Below are positions 16,808-24,688 of a stretch of DNA of 64,000 nt, piece after piece (within the stretch, counting starts at the first letter, position 1; each line of letters begins with the position of its first letter). This stretch comes from Nodosilinea sp. WJT8-NPBG4 (GTDB taxonomy: Bacteria; Cyanobacteriota; Cyanobacteriia; Phormidesmidales; Phormidesmidaceae), in the NCBI GenBank assembly GCA_019359285.1, contig JAHHHQ010000048.1:96325-160324 (forward strand), in the 5' to 3' direction. A program made the translations under genes and the position numbers. The notes beneath the pieces were generated by a model. It was given only the letters and a program-made list of their open reading frames with translations. It did no database searches and was not told the origin of the DNA.

Positions 16808-18850
16808 GTGACCCACGGACATCGCACCCTAGCCGCTATTATGCTGACCGATGCGGTTGGCTTTAGCGCCCGCATGTCAGTACGTGAAGAATTAACCCTC
16901 TCCCAGCTCCAGCGCGATCAGGCGCTGATGGAAACGCTCTGCGAGCAGTTTGAGGGCAAAGTGCTGAAGTCAACCGGCGATGGCTTGCTAATGTACTTTG
17001 CCAGTGCGGTACAGGCCGTTACTTGCGGGCTCGAAATTCAAAAAGAACTGCACCGTATTAATGTCAATGCTGAGGGTGAGCCCGCCCTGCTACACCGCAT
17101 CGGTATCCATCTAGGCGATGTCTTTTTTAGCCAGTCTGACGTCATGGGCAACGGGGTCAACATTGCCGCCCGCCTTCAGACCGAAGCGCGCCCTAGCGGG
17201 ATTTGCATTTCTAAGATTGTCTACGACGTAGTCAAGTCACGCCTAGATTTAGACACCACCTACGCCGGGCCGCTACGGCTCAAAAACATTCAAGAGCTGG
17301 TGCCGGCCTACCATGTCCACGCCCTGCCGAGGGGGCCAAATGAGGCCAGCCCCTCGGCAATCACCACAGAAGAAGGGCTTGAGCCAACTGCCGAAGCCTC
17401 CACAGACCGAAGGCTCTTGGCTCCAGGCACTAAGGTAGGCGGGCGCTATGTCGTTCAGCGAGTGCTAGGGCAGGGCGGCTTCGGCCGGTCTTATTTAGTC
17501 GAAGATTCTCAACGGTTTGGTGAGGCCTGCGTGCTGAAGGAGTTTTTCCCCACCAAAAAGTCGGGGAGCAACCTGCAAAAGGCTTTGGATTTATTCAAGC
17601 GAGAAGCCAAAACCCTATACCAGCTCGCTCACCCCCAGGTGCCTAAGTTCCTGGCCTGCTTCACCCAGAAGGAGCGCCTGTTTATTGTGCAGGAATATAT
17701 TGATGGCGTGCCCTATTCTCAGCTGATTAAGCAGCGCCGTCAGCAAAACAGCCATTTTTCTGAGGCCGAGGTTGTCCAGTGGCTAATGCAGATGCTGCAG
17801 GTACTGGATTACCTCCACGGTTTGAATATCGTGCACCGCGATATTTCGCCGGACAACATTATGTACTGTCGCGATCGCAGCCTGCCGGTGCTAATCGATT
17901 TTGGTCTGGTCAGCGACGCCATTAGCACTCTGCTGTCTGATGAGATGACCGCAGCCGACGATGCCGAGCCTGTGACCATGGTGGGCAAATTTGGCTACTC
18001 ACCACCGGAGCAAATTCACCTAGGCCAAAGTTTTCCCTCCAGTGACCTCTATGCGCTGGGGGTGACGGCGATCGTTCTGCTGACCGGCCGCTACCCCCGT
18101 GACCTGATCGACCGAGAGTCGCTGGAGTGGCACTGGCAAACCTACACCAGCGTGAGCCCAAGTTTGGCCAACATTCTCACCCAGCTGGTGCAGCAGAAAC
18201 CAAAAGCCCGTTTTCAAACGGCCCGCGATGTAATGCAGCGCTTGTCGCCTCTGGCAGAGGCGATCAAAGTCCCCATCTCTCCCCTGACTATTGCACCGGC
18301 TTGGGTTCCATCTGTCCATCGGCTAACTTCCCCTGCCGCTGCTACACCCAAGACAGCCCTCTCTGAGCAGCAAAACCCCTCATTCATGGAGGCCTGCCGT
18401 CAGGAGCTTGCCCGCTGCATTGGCCCCATGGCTAGCGTGATTGTCGAAGATATGATCGAGCAACACCCCCAGGCCACACCGCAGGAATTTGTCGAAATTT
18501 TGGCGAGTCAGCTATCCAATGGACGCCAGGCCACGGATTTTGTCAGCCGCATTCAGGTCGCCGTAGATGAAAACGCCGCCAGCCTGATCGATGAGTCTCA
18601 AGAGCTTACAGCTGCCGATCCAGAGTCAATGTTTGATGTTGTAGACCCAGCCGCAGAGCGTCTCAGCCCAGAGTTTGTGAACCGCTGCCGGCAAACCCTG
18701 ACTCGCTGCATTGGCCCCATGGCCAACTACCTGATCGAGGATATCCTGGCCGATTTTCCTCACCCTTCACCTCAAGATCTAATCAACCGCCTCGCCGCCG
18801 AAATTCCTGACTCCAAAAAGGCCGATGAATTTCGCCGACAAATGCAGTAG
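16808..18850 (+). CDS. Adenylate cyclase-Ser/Thr kinase fusion with duplicated C-terminal module
   Basis: About 680 residues. Residues 5-170 form a class III cyclase domain with metal Asp in MLTDAVGFS and GDG, the adenine-type Lys in KVLKSTGDG, Asp in SDVMGNG, and Asn/Arg in VNIAARL, so all key residues of an ATP cyclase are present. Residues about 205-490 are a Hanks-type kinase with LGQGGFGRSY, VLKEFF, VHRDISPDNIMY and LIDFGL. The tail carries two copies of a roughly 60-residue module (RQELARCIGPMASVIVEDM; RQTLTRCIGPMANYLIEDI). GGAG nine bases before GTG at 16808 favours this start over TTG at 16793. The protein would link cAMP production to protein phosphorylation. Confidence 0.9.
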   Translation: MTHGHRTLAAIMLTDAVGFSARMSVREELTLSQLQRDQALMETLCEQFEGKVLKSTGDGLLMYFASAVQAVTCGLEIQKELHRINVNAEGEPALLHRIGIHLGDVFFSQSDVMGNGVNIAARLQTEARPSGICISKIVYDVVKSRLDLDTTYAGPLRLKNIQELVPAYHVHALPRGPNEASPSAITTEEGLEPTAEASTDRRLLAPGTKVGGRYVVQRVLGQGGFGRSYLVEDSQRFGEACVLKEFFPTKKSGSNLQKALDLFKREAKTLYQLAHPQVPKFLACFTQKERLFIVQEYIDGVPYSQLIKQRRQQNSHFSEAEVVQWLMQMLQVLDYLHGLNIVHRDISPDNIMYCRDRSLPVLIDFGLVSDAISTLLSDEMTAADDAEPVTMVGKFGYSPPEQIHLGQSFPSSDLYALGVTAIVLLTGRYPRDLIDRESLEWHWQTYTSVSPSLANILTQLVQQKPKARFQTARDVMQRLSPLAEAIKVPISPLTIAPAWVPSVHRLTSPAAATPKTALSEQQNPSFMEACRQELARCIGPMASVIVEDMIEQHPQATPQEFVEILASQLSNGRQATDFVSRIQVAVDENAASLIDESQELTAADPESMFDVVDPAAERLSPEFVNRCRQTLTRCIGPMANYLIEDILADFPHPSPQDLINRLAAEIPDSKKADEFRRQMQ

Positions 18851-18926
18851 AGGCCTGGCATCTAAGCCCCCAATCAAAAGTACTTGATATCTAATTTAAG
18901 CTGACGTTTATCAATACCCATAGCCA

Positions 18927-19862
18927 TCATTTACCCGAGAAATCTCCTGAGCTGCGTCGCCCTTCTCGGTAGCGCTCTAGGCGCTGCATGGCCATCTGTA
19001 GACTCATTTGCATCCGGTTGAACGCCACTGCTAACTTACCAACTTCATCGTTAGAGTCTTGGCTAAACTCCGCCACCGGGTCACCCATACTGGCCGCTTC
19101 CGCTGCCAAAGCCATGCGATTGAGGGGACGCACCACGTAGCGCTTGAGCCAGAGATTCACCAGCACGATCGCCAGCGAAAACGCAATCACAAAAATGCCG
19201 AGGATCAGCACCAGAGACTGACGGGCACTCTTCAGCACCTTTTCAGCCGGTACGGAGATCATTTGGGCCCCAATAATTTCATCCAGATGCCAGCCAAAGC
19301 CATTGTTGGCACCGTAGCGCTCGATCATGCTGGCTGGTGCAGCGGCTGGGGTGCTGTGGCATTCTAGGCAGCTCGGCTTGCTAATCTTAATGGGGCGAGC
19401 AATGTAGTAGAGGTCACCCGCTGGAGTATGCCGAAATCCACTGTTTTCGGGGGCTGTGCTCTGCTGTTTAAATTGTTCGACGAGCTGGGCCTCAAAGCCA
19501 TCGGCTTTGTCTCTTAAGTTGGTAGGGTTGAGGGTGGCTTCCTTGTAGAAAAAGTCAGCATAAATTGGGTTGCCCCGAAAGGTTTCAAATACTTCTCGTG
19601 CAGAATAAGCAGGCACCGTTTCGGGCAAAAATTCAGTATCTAACCGCGTGATCAGTTCTGGGTTGACCTGGTTAGTGGTGTAATCTCGCACAGAATTCAT
19701 CGTTTCCATCAACATTAGGGCGTTGGTGGTCAGTTGAGCCTGGGCGCTCTGGTTTAGAACCGAAGATAGGGCGATGCTGCTAGCAATAATGCCCCCCAGA
19801 AACACGAGCAGCAGTAACAGGGTGAATTTTTGGCCGAGTTGCAAGTTATCGAGCTTGAGCAT
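18927..19862 (-). CDS. Heme-binding sensor-like membrane protein (Tll0287-like/DUF3365 + HAMP)
   Basis: A 311-residue protein. A membrane segment (about 13-35) is followed by an extracytoplasmic Tll0287-like/DUF3365 domain with a single c-type heme motif CLECH (165-169), a second membrane segment (about 225-248), and a HAMP domain (about 248-305). No output domain follows, so it is a sensor without its own kinase or cyclase. The start used has the family-like MLKLDNLQLGQKF. An upstream ATG at 19997 is possible but adds an unlike extension. It converges on the cyclase-kinase gene 77 bases away, and a joint redox-to-cAMP role is only a suggestion. Confidence 0.85.
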   Translation of the reverse strand: MLKLDNLQLGQKFTLLLLLVFLGGIIASSIALSSVLNQSAQAQLTTNALMLMETMNSVRDYTTNQVNPELITRLDTEFLPETVPAYSAREVFETFRGNPIYADFFYKEATLNPTNLRDKADGFEAQLVEQFKQQSTAPENSGFRHTPAGDLYYIARPIKISKPSCLECHSTPAAAPASMIERYGANNGFGWHLDEIIGAQMISVPAEKVLKSARQSLVLILGIFVIAFSLAIVLVNLWLKRYVVRPLNRMALAAEAASMGDPVAEFSQDSNDEVGKLAVAFNRMQMSLQMAMQRLERYREGRRSSGDFSGK

Positions 19863-20112
19863 GGAGTGGCATGGGTGGAGGGTTCCGTCATCAAATACAC
19901 TTGCACCCGGCCTGCTTCCGGAGACACCAAGGGTTTTGCAAAGAAGAGCAATACTTCCATTGCCCAAACCCTCTGTCTGCGGCGCAGGTGCTGTCAATTG
20001 TAGAGTGAAGTCTGCCCCACCAATGGAGGTAGTAACAGTTCAACATCTGCGAAGAATTGGCATTAGGTTGCCCATTGTTTGAGATCCAAAAACCTCAAGC
20101 CAATCAGGTTCC

Positions 20113-21213
20113 TTAATTAAGCTGGGCTAGCTTTTGGTTGGCAGATCTGAGCATTTCGCTGGCCCGAGCATGGCTGGTGGTGTTGGGTTGAACTTTTTCT
20201 AAATCGTTAATGATGTCTTGCAGCAGGCTGGCAATCTGGTTGCGCTCCATGCCCTCTAGGTTTTGAGCCAGCATACGAGTGCTTTTTTCGTTAGCGCTGT
20301 CAAAGGCCCTGGCGGAGGTCTCTTCTTTGGCAATGTTTTCTTGCACAATGCCAAAGTTGGTTTGGTATTGGGCCAGCAGGGTTTGAGCCTCGATATAGCC
20401 GGGGTCTCCGATGGGGATGTTTTCTAAACGGGCGATTGCCGTTTTCCACAGTCCCGCAACGGTCTCCCACCGAGCGGCGCTGTGGGGTGAGTTTTGGCCA
20501 GCTACGGCAGCCTCATACCCAAAGGCTTTAGCGGCATCGACCAGTGTACCAGAGCGGTTTCCTCCAGCAAGGTTGCCCGCCACCTGCTGATAGTCGCGCT
20601 GGTAAGCATCTAGCTTTGTGGCCGACTGCCGCCCCGCCAAGGTTTCCGGCGGAATTTCGTTAAGCCGATCCATCCCTTGCTGCCAGATGGTGAGGGCTGT
20701 GGCTCGGTCGGTGCTAGATTCCGCTGTTTGAAATGCCTGCTGCGCCCCATCGACAGTCGTAGTGCCGACTGCTAGAAGGGTTTGGGCATTGCGCTCTTGA
20801 AACACCACGGCCTCCATGCGGCCAATTTCAGCGCGGGCGGTCTCAAACTCGTCTAGGGTGAACCGCCAGCTACAGCCCACAAAGCCGCAGTAGCCTTGCG
20901 GGTAGTAACCCAAAAACCACACCGGCAGGCCGTCTAAATGCTCCTGGGCCTGGGTGACTTTTTCGTCGCCCAGCTCAATATCTTGGGCTGAGGTGGCCTG
21001 GTTTACTAGTTGGTCGGCCTGCGCTACCAGCGACACCGCTTGCCGATAGTCGCGATCCATTTTGATATAGCTGGGCAGCAGAATTAGGGGGGCCGTCTTG
21101 GCCACAGGCCAGCGAATCATAGGGTAGGGCAGGTTGAGGACCCACGTTACCCCAGCCAGCCCTGCCACCGTAACCAGTGCCGAACCCAAACACCCAAATG
21201 TACGAGCCACCAT
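20113..21213 (-). CDS. Membrane-anchored hypothetical protein
   Basis: A 366-residue protein with one N-terminal membrane segment (about 8-27) and a long helical remainder. The helical part has Ala/Gln-rich, TPR-like or spectrin-like spacing (DYRQAVSLVAQADQLVNQA near residue 55). A Cys/Tyr/Gly patch, YYPQGYCGFVGCSW, lies near residue 104. I know no function. Similar anchored helical proteins recur in cyanobacteria as conserved hypotheticals. It is followed at 21239-21456 by a gap with a palindrome. Confidence 0.7.
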   Translation of the reverse strand: MVARTFGCLGSALVTVAGLAGVTWVLNLPYPMIRWPVAKTAPLILLPSYIKMDRDYRQAVSLVAQADQLVNQATSAQDIELGDEKVTQAQEHLDGLPVWFLGYYPQGYCGFVGCSWRFTLDEFETARAEIGRMEAVVFQERNAQTLLAVGTTTVDGAQQAFQTAESSTDRATALTIWQQGMDRLNEIPPETLAGRQSATKLDAYQRDYQQVAGNLAGGNRSGTLVDAAKAFGYEAAVAGQNSPHSAARWETVAGLWKTAIARLENIPIGDPGYIEAQTLLAQYQTNFGIVQENIAKEETSARAFDSANEKSTRMLAQNLEGMERNQIASLLQDIINDLEKVQPNTTSHARASEMLRSANQKLAQLN

Positions 21214-21381
21214 AACCGTTGTTTCTCAATCAAAGCAAAAGCTGTTTCAGTGTTCCCCTGGGGGCCAGCTCTGTTGCTTTGAAGGGCCATCTAGTTAGGT
21301 TGATTTAGCGATCGCTAGAACTGCAAAGCCGTTTCATACGAAATCCGATTTGGTAAACCCCGATTCATAATCAGGAACCCC

Positions 21382-21409
21382 GTAGGGGCGTAGCATGCTA
21401 CGCCCCTAC
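21382..21409. repeat. 28-bp perfect palindrome (REP-like)
   Basis: The sequence GTAGGGGCGTAGCA is followed directly by its exact complement, with its centre at a GCATGC. A related palindrome, GGGGCGAATG/CATTCGCCCC, occurs at 24637-24657. These look like members of an interspersed palindromic family found between cyanobacterial genes. Confidence 0.75.
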
Positions 21410-21456
21410 TACAAACCGGGGGTATTCAGTCAAGATTTGGTATCAGAACTTACCAA

Positions 21457-21492
21457 AACCCCCTGCATCCTAGAACTGGGATGCAGGGGGTT
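21457..21492 (-). terminator. Terminator of the 95-residue hypothetical gene
   Basis: A 14-bp perfect stem (21457-21470 with 21479-21492) has an 8-base loop. Read on the minus strand, the stem ends in GGGGGTTTTGG, a short T run, 24 bases after the stop codon of the gene at 21516. Confidence 0.8.
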
Positions 21493-21515
21493 CACAATTA
21501 AACCGCTGACTGGGG

Positions 21516-21803
21516 CTACTTGCCGCCGTAAAAGTAGGCGATCTCTTTGTCTTTGAGGGGCGCAAAGTCGGCCGCTTGCAGCATGGCGTTGAGGTCATCG
21601 GCGGCAAAGTGCTTGGCCCCAATGCGCACAATGCGCGATCGCATCGAGTTAGACACCCCGCTGCGCTGCCGCCCAGCTTCTTTGGCCATCACGGTGTGGT
21701 AGAGGTCGAGCTTAGCGGCGGGAATGGGAGTGCCGTCAAGGTCAATGCCCTCGGCGATCGCGGCATCTACGGCATCGGCCCCGGTGGTTGGCGTCTGAGA
21801 CAT
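21516..21803 (-). CDS. Conserved-looking hypothetical protein, 95 residues
   Basis: A small acidic-to-neutral helical protein starting MSQTPTTGADAVDAAIAEGI. The longer frame to 21836 would add a hydrophobic leader, but CAGGA lies upstream of the ATG at 21803 and the leader is out of character. The middle contains AKLDLYHTVMAKEAGRQRSG and the end is IAYFYGGK. I do not recognise a family. A strong terminator follows. The GntR regulator lies upstream on the same strand, 82 bases away. Confidence 0.65.
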   Translation of the reverse strand: MSQTPTTGADAVDAAIAEGIDLDGTPIPAAKLDLYHTVMAKEAGRQRSGVSNSMRSRIVRIGAKHFAADDLNAMLQAADFAPLKDKEIAYFYGGK

Positions 21804-21885
21804 GGTGGCTAGTCCTGCTAATGTGAGTAGTCCCAAAATCCTACCAGACCGCGATCCCCGCCTGGGCTGGGGGCAGAGCTAGCGG

Positions 21886-22593
21886 TTACGACTTCGCCAC
21901 CGCTACCGGCTGGCTGCCCTCGATTTCTTTGACCACGCGGGTCTTGCTAGCGCGCAGGTGTTGGCTAATGGCCGCCACAGCCACATCGGGGTCGCGGCTG
22001 AGAATGGCCTCGTAGATTTGGCGGTGCTCTAGGCGAATGTCGAGCACGTTGGGGTTTTGCTGAAGGGTTTGAATGCGCAGCAGCGCCATGGCATCAAATA
22101 GGCTATCTAGCAGCGACACCAGCCGCCGATTGCCAGAGCCTTCGGCGATGAGATGGTGAAACTGGTAGTCAACATCGAGCAGGCTCTCGGCCGAGAGGCT
22201 GCCGTGGCTGTTGGCGGTGGCCCCTTCGGCCTTGGCCACACAGGCGGCGATCGCTTCGAGCTGCTCTTCAGTGGCGTGGGTGCAAGCCCCAGCCACCGCT
22301 AAGGCCTCTAGGGCCAGGCGACAGTCGTAGAGTTCTTCGGCATCGGCGGCCGTAATGGTGGTCACCCGCAGCCCGCCGCTGACGTCGGCCGTCACCAAAC
22401 CGTCTTGCTGAAGCTGGCGCAGGGCCTCCCGTAGGGGGGTGCGGCTCACCTGAAGCCACTCGGCTAGCTGAGTTTCTACTAGGCGATCGCCCGGCGAAAG
22501 CGCCCCGGTCAAAATGGCCGATCGCAGCGCGTGGTAAACCTGCTCGTACAGAGACTTGCCGCGGTTGATGGTAGGGGGAGACGATAAAATCAC
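21886..22593 (-). CDS. GntR-family (FadR/FCD-type) transcription regulator
   Basis: A 235-residue regulator. The winged helix is at residues about 12-80 (YEQVYHALRSAILTGALSPG; WLQVSRTPLREALRQLQQDG). The C-terminal FCD ligand domain (about 90-220) has helices with DVDYQFHHLIA and the conserved LEHRQIYEAI His. FCD regulators usually bind an organic acid through a metal. The target is unknown because no metabolic operon is attached. The gene is divergent from msrA, with about 310 bases between. Confidence 0.93.
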   Translation of the reverse strand: MILSSPPTINRGKSLYEQVYHALRSAILTGALSPGDRLVETQLAEWLQVSRTPLREALRQLQQDGLVTADVSGGLRVTTITAADAEELYDCRLALEALAVAGACTHATEEQLEAIAACVAKAEGATANSHGSLSAESLLDVDYQFHHLIAEGSGNRRLVSLLDSLFDAMALLRIQTLQQNPNVLDIRLEHRQIYEAILSRDPDVAVAAISQHLRASKTRVVKEIEGSQPVAVAKS

Positions 22594-22905
22594 AGGGGGC
22601 TTAACCTCTGGAGCAGGGAGAATACTGGCCCGATAGACTGCCGCAACGCACGGTGCGGCTAGAACGGCAATACCTCCTAATCATACAAAGTTGGCCCACA
22701 ATGGGGGCCGAAAAAGTTCCCAAAGTGCAGAAAAGCTGCCCTAAACCGGGAATAACTACAGAATTGCTGCACTTAACCGTTCCGGAGCGATCCTGACCTA
22801 TCGTTCCATCGCTAGCTTCAAGACCGGGAGCAATTAAAGCCTTCAGGAGAATCTCAGCCCCTTGCCGTAAGCTGATAGTTGAGATCAACCGCAACGAATA
22901 TAACT
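22594..22905. other. Divergent promoter region, GntR regulator and msrA
   Basis: About 310 bases between divergent genes. It should hold both promoters, and possibly the operator of the GntR regulator, but I see no clear palindromic operator or RNA element. Confidence 0.4.
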
Positions 22906-23562
22906 ATGCAAATTGTGCGCAGGCTGTTGTTGGGCCTACTGCTGCTAGCCACCCTGGGGCTGATGTGGGACGCCCTGCCCTTCTACGCCACCGCCGACTC
23001 GATGCCCGAGTCTACGGCAGTCTCTGACCCCAGCTTAGCCACCGCGACCTTTGCCGGAGGCTGTTTTTGGTGCATGGAAGGCCCTTTTGACCAGCTAGAG
23101 GGCGTGATTTCGACCACCTCGGGCTATACCGGCGGCACTAAGGTTGACCCCACTTACGCCGAAGTTTCCGCTGGGAGCACTGGCCATGTGGAAGCGGTTC
23201 AAGTCGTCTACGACCCTGATAAAGTCAGCTACGAGACGCTGCTTCAGGTCTTTTGGGAGAATGTAGACCCAATAGACAGCCGAGGCCAGTTCTGCGACAA
23301 GGGCAGTCAGTACCAGGCCAAAGTCTTTGCCACCGACGACCAACAGCAGGCCTTGGCAGAACAGTCTAAACAAGTGCTGAGCGCTGGGCCGAAGTTTCAG
23401 AAAAATCCCATCGTTACGGCCATTGAGCCTGCCCAGACTTTCTACCCCGCTGAAGACTACCACCAGGACTATTATCTGAAGCACCCGCTGCGGTACAAGT
23501 ATTACCGCACGGCTTGCGGGCGCGACCAGCGGTTGGCGGAAGTTTGGGGGAGTGGGAAGTAG
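22906..23562 (+). CDS. msrA: Peptide-methionine (S)-S-oxide reductase with export/anchor segment
   Basis: A 218-residue MsrA that reduces Met-S-sulfoxide in proteins. The catalytic motif is GGCFWCMEGPF near residue 51, with GHVEAVQVVYDP and DYHQDYYLKHP further on and a resolving Cys in TACGRD near the end. Residues 5-27 form a signal or anchor helix, so this copy repairs proteins outside the cytosol (periplasm or lumen). The start at 22906 removes an odd upstream extension. A 21-bp G-rich tandem repeat begins in its stop codon. Confidence 0.93.
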   Translation: MQIVRRLLLGLLLLATLGLMWDALPFYATADSMPESTAVSDPSLATATFAGGCFWCMEGPFDQLEGVISTTSGYTGGTKVDPTYAEVSAGSTGHVEAVQVVYDPDKVSYETLLQVFWENVDPIDSRGQFCDKGSQYQAKVFATDDQQQALAEQSKQVLSAGPKFQKNPIVTAIEPAQTFYPAEDYHQDYYLKHPLRYKYYRTACGRDQRLAEVWGSGK

Positions 23563-23601
23563 AGGGTAGGGAGTGGGGAGTAGAGGGTAGGGAGTGGGGA
23601 G
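23560..23601. repeat. 21-bp perfect tandem repeat (two copies) after msrA
   Basis: Copies at 23560-23580 and 23581-23601 are identical (TAGAGGGTAGGGAGTGGGG plus AG), with a decayed third start at 23602. It belongs to the same G-rich spacer style as 14291-14373. A short A-rich heptamer-like stretch (AAAACTC, AAAATTC, AAAACTT) follows at 23640-23662. Confidence 0.8.
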
Positions 23602-23680
23602 TAGGGGGTTAGGGAAGGCGGGTGGCTAGAACCTGAATCTAAAACTCAAAATTCAAAACTTAAAATTTACACCAACTGCC

Positions 23681-24568
23681 GTGCAGGGATTTTTGAATTT
23701 TTATAAGCCCCAGGGCATGAGTTCCCACGATTGCGTGGGGGCGGTGCGGCGGCTGACGGGCATCAGAAAAGTGGGCCACGGGGGTACGTTAGATCCTTTG
23801 GCCGAAGGCGTTTTGCCCATAGCTGTGGGACGGGCTACGCGCCTGCTGCCCTACCTGCCAGAGGGCAAGGCCTATCGGGCGGTGATTCGCTTTGGCCTCA
23901 CCACCACCACCGACGATCTAGAAGGTGAAATTCTGACCCAGCAAGTTGCCGATCGCCTGACGGTGGAGGATATTGCGGCTTGCCTCCCCAAGTTTGAAGG
24001 GACAATCGACCAGGTGCCCCCGGCCTTTAGCGCTATTCAGGTGCAGGGGCAGCGCCTCTACGATCTGGCGCGCAAGGGTCGGGTTGTAACGCCGCCTTCG
24101 CGCATGGTGACGATCTATAACCTCACAGTGCAACACTGGCAGCTGGGAGAGCAGCCGGAACTAACGCTGGATATAGACTGCGGCCCTGGCACCTACATTC
24201 GCTCGATCGCACGGGATTTGGGCGATCGCCTCGGCACTGGGGCCACCCTGGCCCACCTCACCCGCACCCACAGCGGCGGCTTCGACTCGTCGCACAGCCT
24301 CACGCTGGAGACAGTGACGAATTTGCTGGAGAAGCAGACGCTTGAGCTGGTAGATCCAGCGATCGCCCTGGAGCATTTGCCGGCGATCGCCCTCCCCGCC
24401 GAGTTCGCCCTGCGCTGGCAGCAGGGACAGAAGTTTCCACCCACCATGGTGATACCGCCCAATACTCCCTACCGAGTCCTCAACGAGCCAGACGGCACCT
24501 TTCTAGGCATCGCCCAGCTCGAAGAACGGGAAGAAGGGCCGATTCTCAAAGCAAAAATGGTGCTTTAG
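23681..24568 (+). CDS. truB: tRNA pseudouridine(55) synthase
   Basis: A 295-residue TruB that forms pseudouridine 55 in the T-loop of tRNAs. MQGFLNFYKPQGMSSHDCV and the catalytic GHGGTLDPLAEGVLP (Asp present) are diagnostic, followed by YRAVIRFGLTTTTDD and the C-terminal PUA-like region. The start is GTG at 23681. It converges on the alpha-amylase gene with a small palindrome between. Confidence 0.96.
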   Translation: MQGFLNFYKPQGMSSHDCVGAVRRLTGIRKVGHGGTLDPLAEGVLPIAVGRATRLLPYLPEGKAYRAVIRFGLTTTTDDLEGEILTQQVADRLTVEDIAACLPKFEGTIDQVPPAFSAIQVQGQRLYDLARKGRVVTPPSRMVTIYNLTVQHWQLGEQPELTLDIDCGPGTYIRSIARDLGDRLGTGATLAHLTRTHSGGFDSSHSLTLETVTNLLEKQTLELVDPAIALEHLPAIALPAEFALRWQQGQKFPPTMVIPPNTPYRVLNEPDGTFLGIAQLEEREEGPILKAKMVL

Positions 24569-24636
24569 AGACAGATAGAGTGCTTGCTATATCTCCGTTT
24601 GAATCATTCTCTGACCGAATGCTATAGCTATTGCAT

Positions 24637-24657
24637 GGGGCGAATGCCATTCGCCCC
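24637..24657. repeat. 21-bp palindrome between convergent truB and amylase genes
   Basis: GGGGCGAATG and CATTCGCCCC are exact complements around a single C. It is similar in style to the palindrome at 21382-21409 and sits between two stop codons, where it could act as a two-sided transcription end. Confidence 0.7.
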
Positions 24658-24688
24658 TGCCCATCTACCCATCCACCCGCCTATCCAT

